From positions 1-54,748 of the IMG/VR virus record IMGVR_UViG_3300044798_000072: a stretch of 54,748 bases of DNA; one strand, given 5' to 3'. The position numbers and the translations under genes were made by a program. The notes beneath the pieces were generated by a model, which saw nothing but the letters and a program-made list of their open reading frames with translations, searched no databases and was not told the DNA's origin. This document shows positions 8,072 to 15,519 of the stretch, piece after piece; the first letter of the stretch is position 1, and every line of letters starts with the position of its first letter. This stretch comes from a virus.

Positions 8072-8487
8072 TATTTGCCCTCCTTCGACTCACGCTCAGA
8101 GTGCCTCAGCTTTGTTTTAGACCACGGAACTACATCAAACCAATATGAACGAAAAATCAAATTTGCAAACCGACCAGATGCTTCTTGGTGCAACCGCCGG
8201 ATATATGGGATTGAGGAAGTTTGTTCTTGAGTGGTATTCACAGATGACGAGTGAGCCGATGAATCAGGCAGAGCAAAGACTTCGCGGGTATATTGACGCA
8301 GAACTAGAGAGACTATTGAGGGAGTTGGCTGAAAGTGGCTCTCCTGATTATGCCAGAATTTTAGATTTCCGCAAAAAGCAATCACCTTAGATATGAAGTC
8401 CAAAATCCGTGGTCTAACAATGCGCTTCAGGACAACGCCGGGTGCGCTGGCCGGTTTAGCTGCATCACTGGTCGGTTTGGTTGTCAT
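8071..8487 (-). CDS. Small late gene possibly interrupted by an inserted element
   Basis: The minus frame (138 codons) starts at a supported ATG (GAGAAAGGAAAACGA before it) and begins MTTKPTSDAAKPASAPGVV. The remainder covers, in antisense, the plus-strand gene at 8145-8390 and the 12-base inverted repeats around it, so most of the frame after residue about 25 may be inserted sequence. The frame closes on the GroES-like start (TAATG). I read it as a short late gene broken or extended by insertion. Confidence 0.4.
   Translation of the reverse strand: MTTKPTSDAAKPASAPGVVLKRIVRPRILDFISKVIAFCGNLKFWHNQESHFQPTPSIVSLVLRQYTREVFALPDSSAHSSSVNTTQEQTSSIPYIRRLHQEASGRFANLIFRSYWFDVVPWSKTKLRHSERESKEGK
8117..8417. 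repeat. 12-bp perfect inverted repeats flanking a plus-strand gene in the late operon
   Basis: TTAGACCACGGA at 8117-8128 is the exact reverse complement of TCCGTGGTCTAA at 8406-8417, followed by C. The ends follow the same TTAGRC...GYCTAAC rule as the cassette units at 37-42 kb. No attC-type stem is seen beside it, so cassette origin is only a possibility. Confidence 0.6.
8145..8390 (+). CDS. Small gene of unknown function, antisense to the late operon
   Basis: 81 residues: MNEKSNLQTDQMLLGATAGY then helical text ending RELAESGSPDYARILDFRKK. The sequence is amphipathic and protein-like (RGYIDAELERLLRELAE), unlike the opposite frame. The ATG has an A-rich leader (AAACCAATATG), as in early genes. 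It is the only convincing plus-strand gene in the first 26 kb and lies inside a pair of 12-base inverted repeats, which marks it as a likely acquired unit. Confidence 0.55.
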   Translation: MNEKSNLQTDQMLLGATAGYMGLRKFVLEWYSQMTSEPMNQAEQRLRGYIDAELERLLRELAESGSPDYARILDFRKKQSP

Positions 8488-8529
8488 TCGTTTTCCTTTC
8501 TCTCACGGCGCGTGCCTGAGCTTGGGTTG

Positions 8530-9732
8530 TTAGGTTCTTTTCGTCATCTTGTCAATTTCAGCAGCCATTGCGTCCGAGCCTTTGGGAGCGCCTTCGGGCG
8601 GTGGCGTTCCGCCGCCTTCGCCGCCGCTACCAGGGTCGGACTTGCGGTATTTTTTCAGTTCTTCCTCTTTGGACGCAATATCGGCCCGAAGCTGTTTGAT
8701 TATCACTTGGTCGCGCGGCCATGAAACGGCCCACCGCCGAATCAGCGATGTCATTTTGGCGCGTTCTTCCAGCGGCATATTGTTTGCACCATTGACGGCA
8801 TTATCTACAAATTCCCCGCCTTGTTTCAAGGCTGCTGTGACTTCGGCGTTTGTCCCGTCATCACCAAAGAATTCGGGATACTTCTGGACAATGGCTTGGT
8901 CATATTGATTGCGTGCGGCTTCAAACGTCTTGCCGTCGTTCTGCATCCGGTCGAGCATTTGTTTGCGCGTTTCTTGAAAGGTCACGCTCTTTTCGGACAC
9001 GGCCTTGTTGCCGTTTTCTTCAATCTGATTCAGTTCGGCGCGGTATTGCAGGGCAACATCGGCATCGTCACCAAACAGTTCTTTTGCCATCCGACGAGCA
9101 ACAGTCAGAGTTGGCGCGCCCAAAACTCGGTCAAAATCGGCCTTCGTTGCCGGTCGAGTTCTGTCCTCATCATTTTCCTTGAACGTGACAGTCAACCCCT
9201 TGACTTCTTCCAATGCCTGCCCGTATTTGTTTTTCCACGGCGTTTCATACTTGACCTTGAATTCGGGACTTTCCCGGTAATCACGGGAATAAAGGTCGGA
9301 CTCCAAAGATTGCAACCGTTGTTCCTTTTTGGCGTATTCCGCTTCCTGTTCCGGTGTCAGGAACTTGCGCTTATCCAACTCAGCAAGGCGGGATTGCAGC
9401 CGGCCAGTTTCGGCTTCCTTTTCGGACTTGGTTTGCTCGTAGGTCTTGAGCAACTTTTCGTGGGCCGTGCGGAATTCTGCCGGGGCAGTTTTCCAGTCTA
9501 ACGCTTTTTCTGCCGGGGCGGGTTTGCTTTTGGTCACTGGCGGCGTCTTTTCAGGCTTCGGTGGCGCAGGGGGTGGCGCTTTGCCCGCTTCCGGCGCTGA
9601 CGTTTCGGGCGGTGGCGCAGATTCGGGCTTGAGCGCGTCCATCTGCGATTCAAGCAGGGCGCTGCCGGTCAATGGTGCTGGCGTTACTGGCGGGGTTGTT
9701 TCAACGGGTGGAGTTGTAGAAGGTTCTGCCAT
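8530..9732 (-). CDS. Putative capsid scaffolding protein
   Basis: 400 residues. The N-terminal 75 residues are Pro/Ala/Lys-rich and disordered. Residues about 78-160 form a long Glu/Lys/Gln coiled coil (LLKTYEQTKSEKEAE..., LTPEQEAEYAKKEQRLQSLE). A helical middle follows (RRMAKELFGDDADVALQY, RKQMLDRMQNDGKTFEAARN), then a C-terminal coiled coil (LRADIASKEEELKKYRK) and a Gly/Pro tail. Charge, coiled coils and place after the portal are typical of phage scaffolds. Confidence 0.65.
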   Translation of the reverse strand: MAEPSTTPPVETTPPVTPAPLTGSALLESQMDALKPESAPPPETSAPEAGKAPPPAPPKPEKTPPVTKSKPAPAEKALDWKTAPAEFRTAHEKLLKTYEQTKSEKEAETGRLQSRLAELDKRKFLTPEQEAEYAKKEQRLQSLESDLYSRDYRESPEFKVKYETPWKNKYGQALEEVKGLTVTFKENDEDRTRPATKADFDRVLGAPTLTVARRMAKELFGDDADVALQYRAELNQIEENGNKAVSEKSVTFQETRKQMLDRMQNDGKTFEAARNQYDQAIVQKYPEFFGDDGTNAEVTAALKQGGEFVDNAVNGANNMPLEERAKMTSLIRRWAVSWPRDQVIIKQLRADIASKEEELKKYRKSDPGSGGEGGGTPPPEGAPKGSDAMAAEIDKMTKRT

Positions 9733-9734
9733 AA

Positions 9735-9980
9735 TCAGTTTTTGTTTTGTCCGTCAATTTGTGGGGTTGCATCAGCGATTTTCTGCGCTAGGTTTTTGGC
9801 GCGTTTTCCTACCTGCTGTTCAATGAACTGGTTGGCCAAGTCAACCTTCGTTATTTCAATGGCTGAAACCATAAAATCCAGCGGCACTTTCGCCCGCATA
9901 GCCTGTCCAACTGCCCGATGAAATGCCGTTACAAAATCTTGCGCGTTTGAGTCCATTTTAGGGTTCCAGAGTTTTGCCAT
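9735..9980 (-). CDS. Small late helical protein
   Basis: 81 residues: WNPKMDSNAQDFVTAFHRAV then a helix-rich body (VDLANQFIEQQVGKRAKNLA). It overlaps the gene before it by one base and ends 2 bases before the scaffold start. Function unknown. Position between portal and scaffold suggests a capsid assembly accessory. Confidence 0.5.
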   Translation of the reverse strand: MAKLWNPKMDSNAQDFVTAFHRAVGQAMRAKVPLDFMVSAIEITKVDLANQFIEQQVGKRAKNLAQKIADATPQIDGQNKN

Positions 9981-10276
9981 TATTTGTCGTAGGTTTCAAG
10001 TTGGACTTTTGGCAACTGCCCAATCTTGGTGTTCTTTTCCGGCAGGTCAAGAAGCACTTCAATAAATGACCGAGCGCCCAACAACTTTTCACTGCTTGCA
10101 CCCTTTGACGCCAGTTGAGCAAGCGCGGCATCCAGCGAAACGCGCAACCAGCGGGAATTTGTCACTTCCTGCAACGCCTTCGCACTGTCGGCCTGAAACC
10201 GCTGATATTGCGCTTTGGGAGAGAAGGCGTCAACTATTGGCTCGGATACGGAAGATTCAGGTTTGGGTTTGCTCAT
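9980..10276 (-). CDS. Small late helical protein
   Basis: 98 residues, Ala/Ser/Lys-rich helices (RWLRVSLDAALAQLASKGAS, FIEVLLDLPEKN). The start ATG overlaps the stop of the upstream 52-residue gene (CCATGA), and its own stop overlaps the next start. This indicates a translationally coupled trio between portal and scaffold. Not recognised. Confidence 0.5.
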   Translation of the reverse strand: MSKPKPESSVSEPIVDAFSPKAQYQRFQADSAKALQEVTNSRWLRVSLDAALAQLASKGASSEKLLGARSFIEVLLDLPEKNTKIGQLPKVQLETYDK

Positions 10277-10431
10277 GGCTTTTTCCTTTTAAATCGTTTC
10301 AACTCGCGTTGCAGTGTTTCAGCTAGCATGGAATTTGCAATTTGAGTTAGTGAAACATTGTATTCACGGTCAATTTTTTTTGACTCGCAAAAAAAACGGG
10401 CGAGGTCGGCTTCGTTTGATTCACTCAACAT
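10273..10431 (-). CDS. 52-residue gene with ribbon-helix-helix-like sequence
   Basis: MLSESNEADLARFFCESKKI and on to LKRFKRKKP. The frame extends in-phase upstream with NEVQRVQV, giving the pattern RVQVMLSESNEADLARFF, which resembles the beta strand and first helix of a ribbon-helix-helix protein. A GTG at 10440 is an alternative start. It fills the portal-to-10276 gap and overlaps the next gene by ATGA. Confidence 0.5.
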   Translation of the reverse strand: MLSESNEADLARFFCESKKIDREYNVSLTQIANSMLAETLQRELKRFKRKKP

Positions 10432-10479
10432 TACTTGCACACGCTGAACTTCGTTGAATCTTCCTGAATTGTCAAGCGG

Positions 10480-12762
10480 CTATTTTGAACTATTTTCGGC
10501 CCCGTCATTCACGCCCCGCAAGGCCGCAACGGTTCTTTCAAGGGAATCATTGATAAGTTCCTGTTTGTGACTCAAATCCTCCCGCTTGATTTCGGCCAAA
10601 AGCCTCATATTTTCGCGGGCTTGGTCAAGTTGGAATTCAATCATTTTAAGGCGTTGTTTGGCTGCATCTTGCATCTGTTTGGACTGAATCTTGGCCTGCG
10701 TCGTCATCATTATGGATTGCGCCTTGGCTGCGTCTTTGGGGTCGCCTTGTGCTCCACCCTTCGCCTGTGCTTGCCTTTGAGCGAAACTTTTAATGAAATT
10801 CATTGCCTTGCCGATAATGTCGCCATATCGCTTGATGCGCGGCTTTTCCTTTTCGTCGCCTGCCAAAACCATCAAATGTTGGCCAACGCATTGAATCGTC
10901 GTGACCAAACCGACAAGTTCATTAGGAGTTCCCATGTTGTCAGTCGCCGAAATTCTCTGGATAACTGCGCCAACCATCTTGATAAGGGTTTCGATGAAGC
11001 CAATCAAATCCACGCCCGTTCTGACTGAAACCTGATTGCCGGTCATCAATGTTCCGAACACGTTTTCGGCGGCATGAGTGCCGTCCGTTGCGCTCACTGG
11101 CGCTGTCGGCACGAGCATCAGCGCCTTAGCCGGGTCGTTGAGCATGGTTGCCGTGGACAGGCGCAAAATCTTGGTTTGCGCCATCGGGTCGTAAAGGTTT
11201 TTGTTCTGCAAAAGCCATTGGGCTTCCTGCTGCGCCAGAGTCCGGTCGCCGCCGCCAAGCACGCGCTCCGGCGTCACCCGCCATTTATCGGCCACCAGCA
11301 GTTCTTCGGGAATGCCCGCCTTGAGACAATCTTCCCTGAACTTTTTGACCTCTGCATCTTCGGATTCCTTGTAGAGAAAGCGCCTGACCAATTCCTGATA
11401 ATAAAACGCTTCCTGCAAATACATATTTTGCAGCATCCCGTTGACCATGACACTCGCCTGATTCAGCCGGGCGTTGGCTTCAAACGCTGTCATTTCCTTT
11501 TCGCGGCTGTCGTTGACATCCTTGACATAAGCCGAAGAATTCTCCTGCATCAAGCCACGCACTTCGGATTCGGCCTGCTGAACGAGTTTCGGGTCAATCT
11601 GATGGCGTTGTTCGCGTGGAACAATCGTCAATCCATCCGGGATAAACCCGTATTGCTGCAATAAAACCTGTTTAAGCCTGTCCCGGTCTGCCGGGTCTTG
11701 AATCCGAAAATACATTTTCAGGTGTTCAAACACGGCCTGAACAAATTCACAACGCAGCCGATTCAGGGTTTCCGCCGGAGCAAATAGGTCAACGCCCAAG
11801 CTCCGGACTGAATGATATTTCAGGGGCGCAACAAGATTCACGTCGCCAAATTGCACGTTCAGAATCTGGTCAATGTCATCGGCAAAAACATTGTCCTTGC
11901 CGTCGTAAATGAACTTGTCGGTTTTGACCTTGCCGATGGTTTCGCGCAAGACAATGTGCCGATACCACTTGTTAGGTTCATCCACTTCCTGCCAATAAAA
12001 TGCGCGGAGTTTTATGGTGGGAACTTTATCGGAATAAAGATAACCCTTGTTCTGGTCGTGAATTTGCTTCATCGCTTCCGGCTGGTCGCGCCAAGTTGAC
12101 GACGTGCTTTCCGTGTAAAGATTTCGTTGTTCATCCAGAATATCCCTGGCCATCTGCTGATTCCAGCCCTTGTCAACCGTTTCGCCCAACGCCATGTCTG
12201 CAAACTCTCCGGGAGTCAGATAAAGGTTCACCGCGAAATAACGCAGATTGGAAAAGTCGCAATAGGTGTCAGTCGGAATGAGCAAATCTTCCAACGGCAC
12301 AAATCGCCCCTTCCAACTGTAAGAGTTCGGCCAGAGGATTGCACCTATGCCGTGCATACAAACGGTGGCATTACGCGAACGAATCAGGAAATGATGACGC
12401 TTACCAGTGCGTCCACGCTGCAATGGCTTGTGAATCAGATTGGTGAAAACTGTTGACCATTCATCGCGCTTGTCAACCTTGCCTTCTTCCAAGGCGCAGT
12501 TGAACAGGATGCCGGGATGAAGGAGCGCATTGTTAAGCTGGCGGTTGGCATCAGCCATGACCCGCTTGCCTTCGCCCCAATTTACATTTATCTGAATGTT
12601 GAATTTTTCCTCATCCTCTTTGGTGTAGGGCTGTTGGCCATTCATCAAAGAATTTATTTTGGTGCGGTCGCTACCGCGGTCTGACTCGATTCGCTGCATG
12701 GCCTCGCAAACATCAAATATTTTTTGGGGCGAGCCGAATTCGGATTTGGATTTCCTGGCCAT
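10480..12762 (-). CDS. Portal (head-tail connector) protein
   Basis: 760 residues, the length of P22-type podovirus portals. Helix-rich sequence with an N-terminal MARKSKSEFGSPQKIF, a clip/stem-like centre (EFVQAVFEHLKMYFRIQDPA; EKEMTAFEANARLNQASVMV) and a long C-terminal coiled-coil barrel (KAQSIMMTTQAKIQSKQMQD, FQLDQARENMRLLAEIKRED, SLERTVAALRGV). It is the dodecameric ring through which DNA is packaged and ejected. Gene order terminase-divergent / tail / portal / scaffold / capsid supports the call. Confidence 0.75.
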   Translation of the reverse strand: MARKSKSEFGSPQKIFDVCEAMQRIESDRGSDRTKINSLMNGQQPYTKEDEEKFNIQINVNWGEGKRVMADANRQLNNALLHPGILFNCALEEGKVDKRDEWSTVFTNLIHKPLQRGRTGKRHHFLIRSRNATVCMHGIGAILWPNSYSWKGRFVPLEDLLIPTDTYCDFSNLRYFAVNLYLTPGEFADMALGETVDKGWNQQMARDILDEQRNLYTESTSSTWRDQPEAMKQIHDQNKGYLYSDKVPTIKLRAFYWQEVDEPNKWYRHIVLRETIGKVKTDKFIYDGKDNVFADDIDQILNVQFGDVNLVAPLKYHSVRSLGVDLFAPAETLNRLRCEFVQAVFEHLKMYFRIQDPADRDRLKQVLLQQYGFIPDGLTIVPREQRHQIDPKLVQQAESEVRGLMQENSSAYVKDVNDSREKEMTAFEANARLNQASVMVNGMLQNMYLQEAFYYQELVRRFLYKESEDAEVKKFREDCLKAGIPEELLVADKWRVTPERVLGGGDRTLAQQEAQWLLQNKNLYDPMAQTKILRLSTATMLNDPAKALMLVPTAPVSATDGTHAAENVFGTLMTGNQVSVRTGVDLIGFIETLIKMVGAVIQRISATDNMGTPNELVGLVTTIQCVGQHLMVLAGDEKEKPRIKRYGDIIGKAMNFIKSFAQRQAQAKGGAQGDPKDAAKAQSIMMTTQAKIQSKQMQDAAKQRLKMIEFQLDQARENMRLLAEIKREDLSHKQELINDSLERTVAALRGVNDGAENSSK

Positions 12763-12765
12763 AAA

Positions 12766-13521
12766 TTATGGTGCGGTTCGAGTTGCCCGCGCCGTTGACC
12801 GTATCGGTATCGCTTCGCCAACTTCGGGTTCGGGCTTTAGTTCATCACGGAGCAGGCCAATGAGTTGTCCCTTTTTGTCACCGTGAAACAGCACTGCTCC
12901 GGGTCGAATCTTTTCCTTGTCGGATTCGTCCTTAAGCGGGAATTGCTGTAACAGCGAGCACTTGGTTTGCATCTTCATTATCAGTTCCGCCCCGGCGATA
13001 TTGAACGGAATTGGTTTGTTGCAAAGCAGTCTCAAATCATCTGCGGCATTATTGGGATAAATGGCAACCCGTGATGGAAACAGCGCTTCTTCCTTTTCCT
13101 TCGACACGGATTTCATCACCGACCCCAAGTATCGTTTCGGTTGCTCTTCATAGGCGGCAAAAAGCATTTCCAGCCATTGCGGTTTAAGAGGAACGCAATC
13201 CGGCTCAAGCCAGAGGAACGGCCATTCAAAAATCGTGCTGACATAATTCGATGCGGCAAGGAACATCTTGTTTATGCGTTCGGCCTTTGGCTGAGTCGCT
13301 ATCCCGCTGGTTTTATCCGTTATGAACGCAGCGGTTTCAAACGCCACTTCTGCCGCAAGCTGAACCTTTGTCGCCATTTCGGGATGAACGTCACCAGACG
13401 CCACAATCAAAGCATGGCCGCGTGACTGGCGATTGTTGAGAAAGAATATCCAATCACAGAGCTTTTCGGCAAGAGCGCCGTCCTGTTTTGAAAATGGAAT
13501 TACAGTCAGTAGTTTTGTCAT
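12766..13521 (-). CDS. Glycosyltransferase-like (GT-A fold) protein
   Basis: 251 residues. It begins KLLTVIPFSKQDGALAEKLC and has FEWPFLWLEPDCVPLKPQWL, where the EPD triplet after a hydrophobic strand looks like the metal/nucleotide-sugar motif of GT-A enzymes. Residues 165-185 (LCNKPIPFNIAGAELIMKM) may form the acceptor side. It ends 4 bases before the portal start. With 4224-7554 it makes a fourth glycan-related gene in the structural operon. Family-level call only. Confidence 0.5.
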   Translation of the reverse strand: MTKLLTVIPFSKQDGALAEKLCDWIFFLNNRQSRGHALIVASGDVHPEMATKVQLAAEVAFETAAFITDKTSGIATQPKAERINKMFLAASNYVSTIFEWPFLWLEPDCVPLKPQWLEMLFAAYEEQPKRYLGSVMKSVSKEKEEALFPSRVAIYPNNAADDLRLLCNKPIPFNIAGAELIMKMQTKCSLLQQFPLKDESDKEKIRPGAVLFHGDKKGQLIGLLRDELKPEPEVGEAIPIRSTARATRTAP

Positions 13522-13525
13522 ATAT

Positions 13526-13885
13526 TTATTTCAAAAGCCAGCATCCTGCATCGAACTTCGCCCTTTCTTCCGGTTCTGGCAAGATGTTTTCCAGTGGAAG
13601 CCAGATTTTCAGCCGGCAAACACACCCACAGCCGGCACAAAAATGCAGTTTCTTTTCGCCCCGGACATGAAGCTGCAAATGGTTCTTTATCTCAACCTGT
13701 TTCCGTATCGCATCGGCAACCGACTCCAACACCAGCCAGTCTCTAACGTGTTTCGGACAAACCAAACAGATGTCAGCGCGGGATTGAGCAACGCCCTTTT
13801 CCACCGTCAAACCGCCATGCCCCAACCAGTCACCAAGCACTTTCGCCCCGTTTGCAATCTGACCCACTCTATCAATCCAATTCAT
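13526..13885 (-). CDS. Cys-rich small late protein
   Basis: 119 residues from MNWIDRVGQIANGAKVLGDW, start chosen because it overlaps the upstream stop by 4 bases. Two Cys clusters: CLVCPKH at about residue 40 and CAGCGCVCRLK at about residue 83. They could form one zinc site. Unknown function. Its neighbour upstream also ends in zinc ribbons. Confidence 0.5.
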   Translation of the reverse strand: MNWIDRVGQIANGAKVLGDWLGHGGLTVEKGVAQSRADICLVCPKHVRDWLVLESVADAIRKQVEIKNHLQLHVRGEKKLHFCAGCGCVCRLKIWLPLENILPEPEERAKFDAGCWLLK

Positions 13886-14286
13886 TTTGGAAACTCCGTT
13901 TTGCATACATCGCATTTATAGCCGGTCACACGCCGACCGCTGCAAGTGGCACATATTTTCTCCGTTAAAGCCTTGCCGCATTTGGGGCAAGTTCTGACAA
14001 CAACGCGGGCCGGTTGTGATGTTCCTATTCCGCCCGTGCAATAATTGGAATTGTTTCCAATTCGCTGACAGGTGTAGTCGTCCAACTCAACGGCAACACT
14101 TGTTGGCGAAAGATGCTCCGTGTCGGATGGCAGATATACTTTGGGATTGGCAAGGCGATGTTTGATTATCCGTTGAACCTGTTCATCAAAGGTGCAGGAC
14201 ATTCCCTCAAAGGCCATTCCCGTTCGCGGGTCTGCGAAGTAGTAACCTCCGGGCGGCATCGGGCCATCATGTCTGATAAGGCTCAT
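13882..14286 (-). CDS. Protein with C-terminal tandem zinc ribbons
   Basis: 134 residues, start ATG at 14286 directly behind the upstream stop (TGATATG). The N-terminal part MSLIRHDGPMPPGGYYFADP has no known motif. The C-terminal 45 residues hold CPKCGKALTEKICATC and YKCDVCKTEFPK, three CxxC knuckles typical of zinc ribbons. A nucleic-acid or protein-binding role in the virion operon is inferred. Confidence 0.55.
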   Translation of the reverse strand: MSLIRHDGPMPPGGYYFADPRTGMAFEGMSCTFDEQVQRIIKHRLANPKVYLPSDTEHLSPTSVAVELDDYTCQRIGNNSNYCTGGIGTSQPARVVVRTCPKCGKALTEKICATCSGRRVTGYKCDVCKTEFPK

Positions 14287-14287
14287 A

Positions 14288-15349
14288 TCATTTGAAATCG
14301 CATAATTTGTTCTGCCGCAAAAACTGTATCCATTTACTCCCAAATTTTTCGGGCCAGTTCAAGCCGGCATCAACTTTATCTCCCATCATTTGCAGGGCCG
14401 AAATTAGTCCACAAGCCACCAAATAGCTTGTCGCATTTGAACGAACAGGAATTGCCTCGTCCTCATTTGAGGCAGAAATGTTTCCTTCAATGACCTTCCC
14501 GCCATTAAATTCAGCCACCAAGCCAATCGTATCTCCCCCGCTTGGGATTCTGTCTTTCATTTTTCGGCAAAGTGGCAATTCCAATCCGGCACGGATGTTT
14601 TTCTCTATCGCCGCCAAAGTGTCGGGCAAATAACCATAAATGTATCTAGCCTTACATCCATAATCCCAACCCCATTTAAGAATTTCTTCATGTGGGCACA
14701 ATGCCCCCGCGTTTCCGTCTGGCATGGTCAAAAGATTATCTATCGGCGGGCCTTCCAAGAAAAGAATCCTTTTACCATCTATTTCCCACGTTGATTCGTC
14801 TGAAAATTCGCTGGCAAATTCCGCTGGACTCCATGTTGCAAATCCCTCGCCATCCCAATTAAGGGGTGTGGTAGAATCCAATTCCCACTCCGTTACATCA
14901 ACTGGATTTCCATATTTTTCAATCATCATTCCAAGCAAAGCATTTACATTCCCCGGATTCATTCCGGCGCACGGAATGTGCGGCGCTTGCCATTTGTAAC
15001 GACCAAGCAACAGCTTTTTATCAAGCAAATCAACAAGCGACAATGTTCCCCGGTCTTTTTCGCAAAGAGTCGCATTGATAACAGAAACCCCCGCCCCATC
15101 TGCTTCTTGCATTACTTCCAATTTTGAAAGTTCAGTGGTTAAGTCTATAAGAATGTCGCCCCTTTCCATTCCAAAAGACCGCAAAATGTGCCACAACTGT
15201 TTAATCTCAACCAACGCATTGATTATTGGCGGCATAGATTCTTCGGATGAATCAATTAGAATAAGCTCGCTGCCTTTTTCGTATTTCTCCAACAGCGGAA
15301 TGAGCGACGTTCCACAAAGTCCATTCGCGCCAATAACCATTATCTTCAT
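14288..15349 (-). CDS. Saccharopine dehydrogenase / homospermidine synthase-like oxidoreductase
   Basis: 353 residues. The N-terminus is a Rossmann NAD(P)-binding fold (MVIGANGLCGTSLIPLLEKY, GxxGxxG). The segment CAGMNPGNVNALLGMM at about residue 132 matches the GxNPGxV motif of homospermidine synthases and related saccharopine dehydrogenase-like enzymes. A metabolic gene inside the structural operon is odd. Homospermidine or another polyamine could balance packaged DNA charge, but substrate cannot be read from sequence. Confidence 0.6.
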   Translation of the reverse strand: MKIMVIGANGLCGTSLIPLLEKYEKGSELILIDSSEESMPPIINALVEIKQLWHILRSFGMERGDILIDLTTELSKLEVMQEADGAGVSVINATLCEKDRGTLSLVDLLDKKLLLGRYKWQAPHIPCAGMNPGNVNALLGMMIEKYGNPVDVTEWELDSTTPLNWDGEGFATWSPAEFASEFSDESTWEIDGKRILFLEGPPIDNLLTMPDGNAGALCPHEEILKWGWDYGCKARYIYGYLPDTLAAIEKNIRAGLELPLCRKMKDRIPSGGDTIGLVAEFNGGKVIEGNISASNEDEAIPVRSNATSYLVACGLISALQMMGDKVDAGLNWPEKFGSKWIQFLRQNKLCDFK

Positions 15350-15519
15350 ATTAAAGAGTGTCTGATTTTGACTGTGCGCCGTTCTCTGGCCTCGCGCAAG
15401 GATTTACGTTCGGCGGATTTGTTGTCGGTCAAATCGTGGGTTTGTCTTTTCACTTCATCGGCAACCATCTTCTTTTGCCGAAGCTCCGATATTTCAAAGG
15501 CTGAAAGTTCGATGCTCAT
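15346..15519 (-). CDS. Small charged coiled-coil protein
   Basis: 57 residues from MSIELSAFEISELRQKKMVA, rich in Lys/Arg/Glu, predicted single helix. The start overlaps the stop of the 1640-residue gene by 4 bases (ATGA) and its own stop overlaps the next start. Unknown. Possibly a small virion-associated protein. Confidence 0.45.
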   Translation of the reverse strand: MSIELSAFEISELRQKKMVADEVKRQTHDLTDNKSAERKSLREARERRTVKIRHSLI

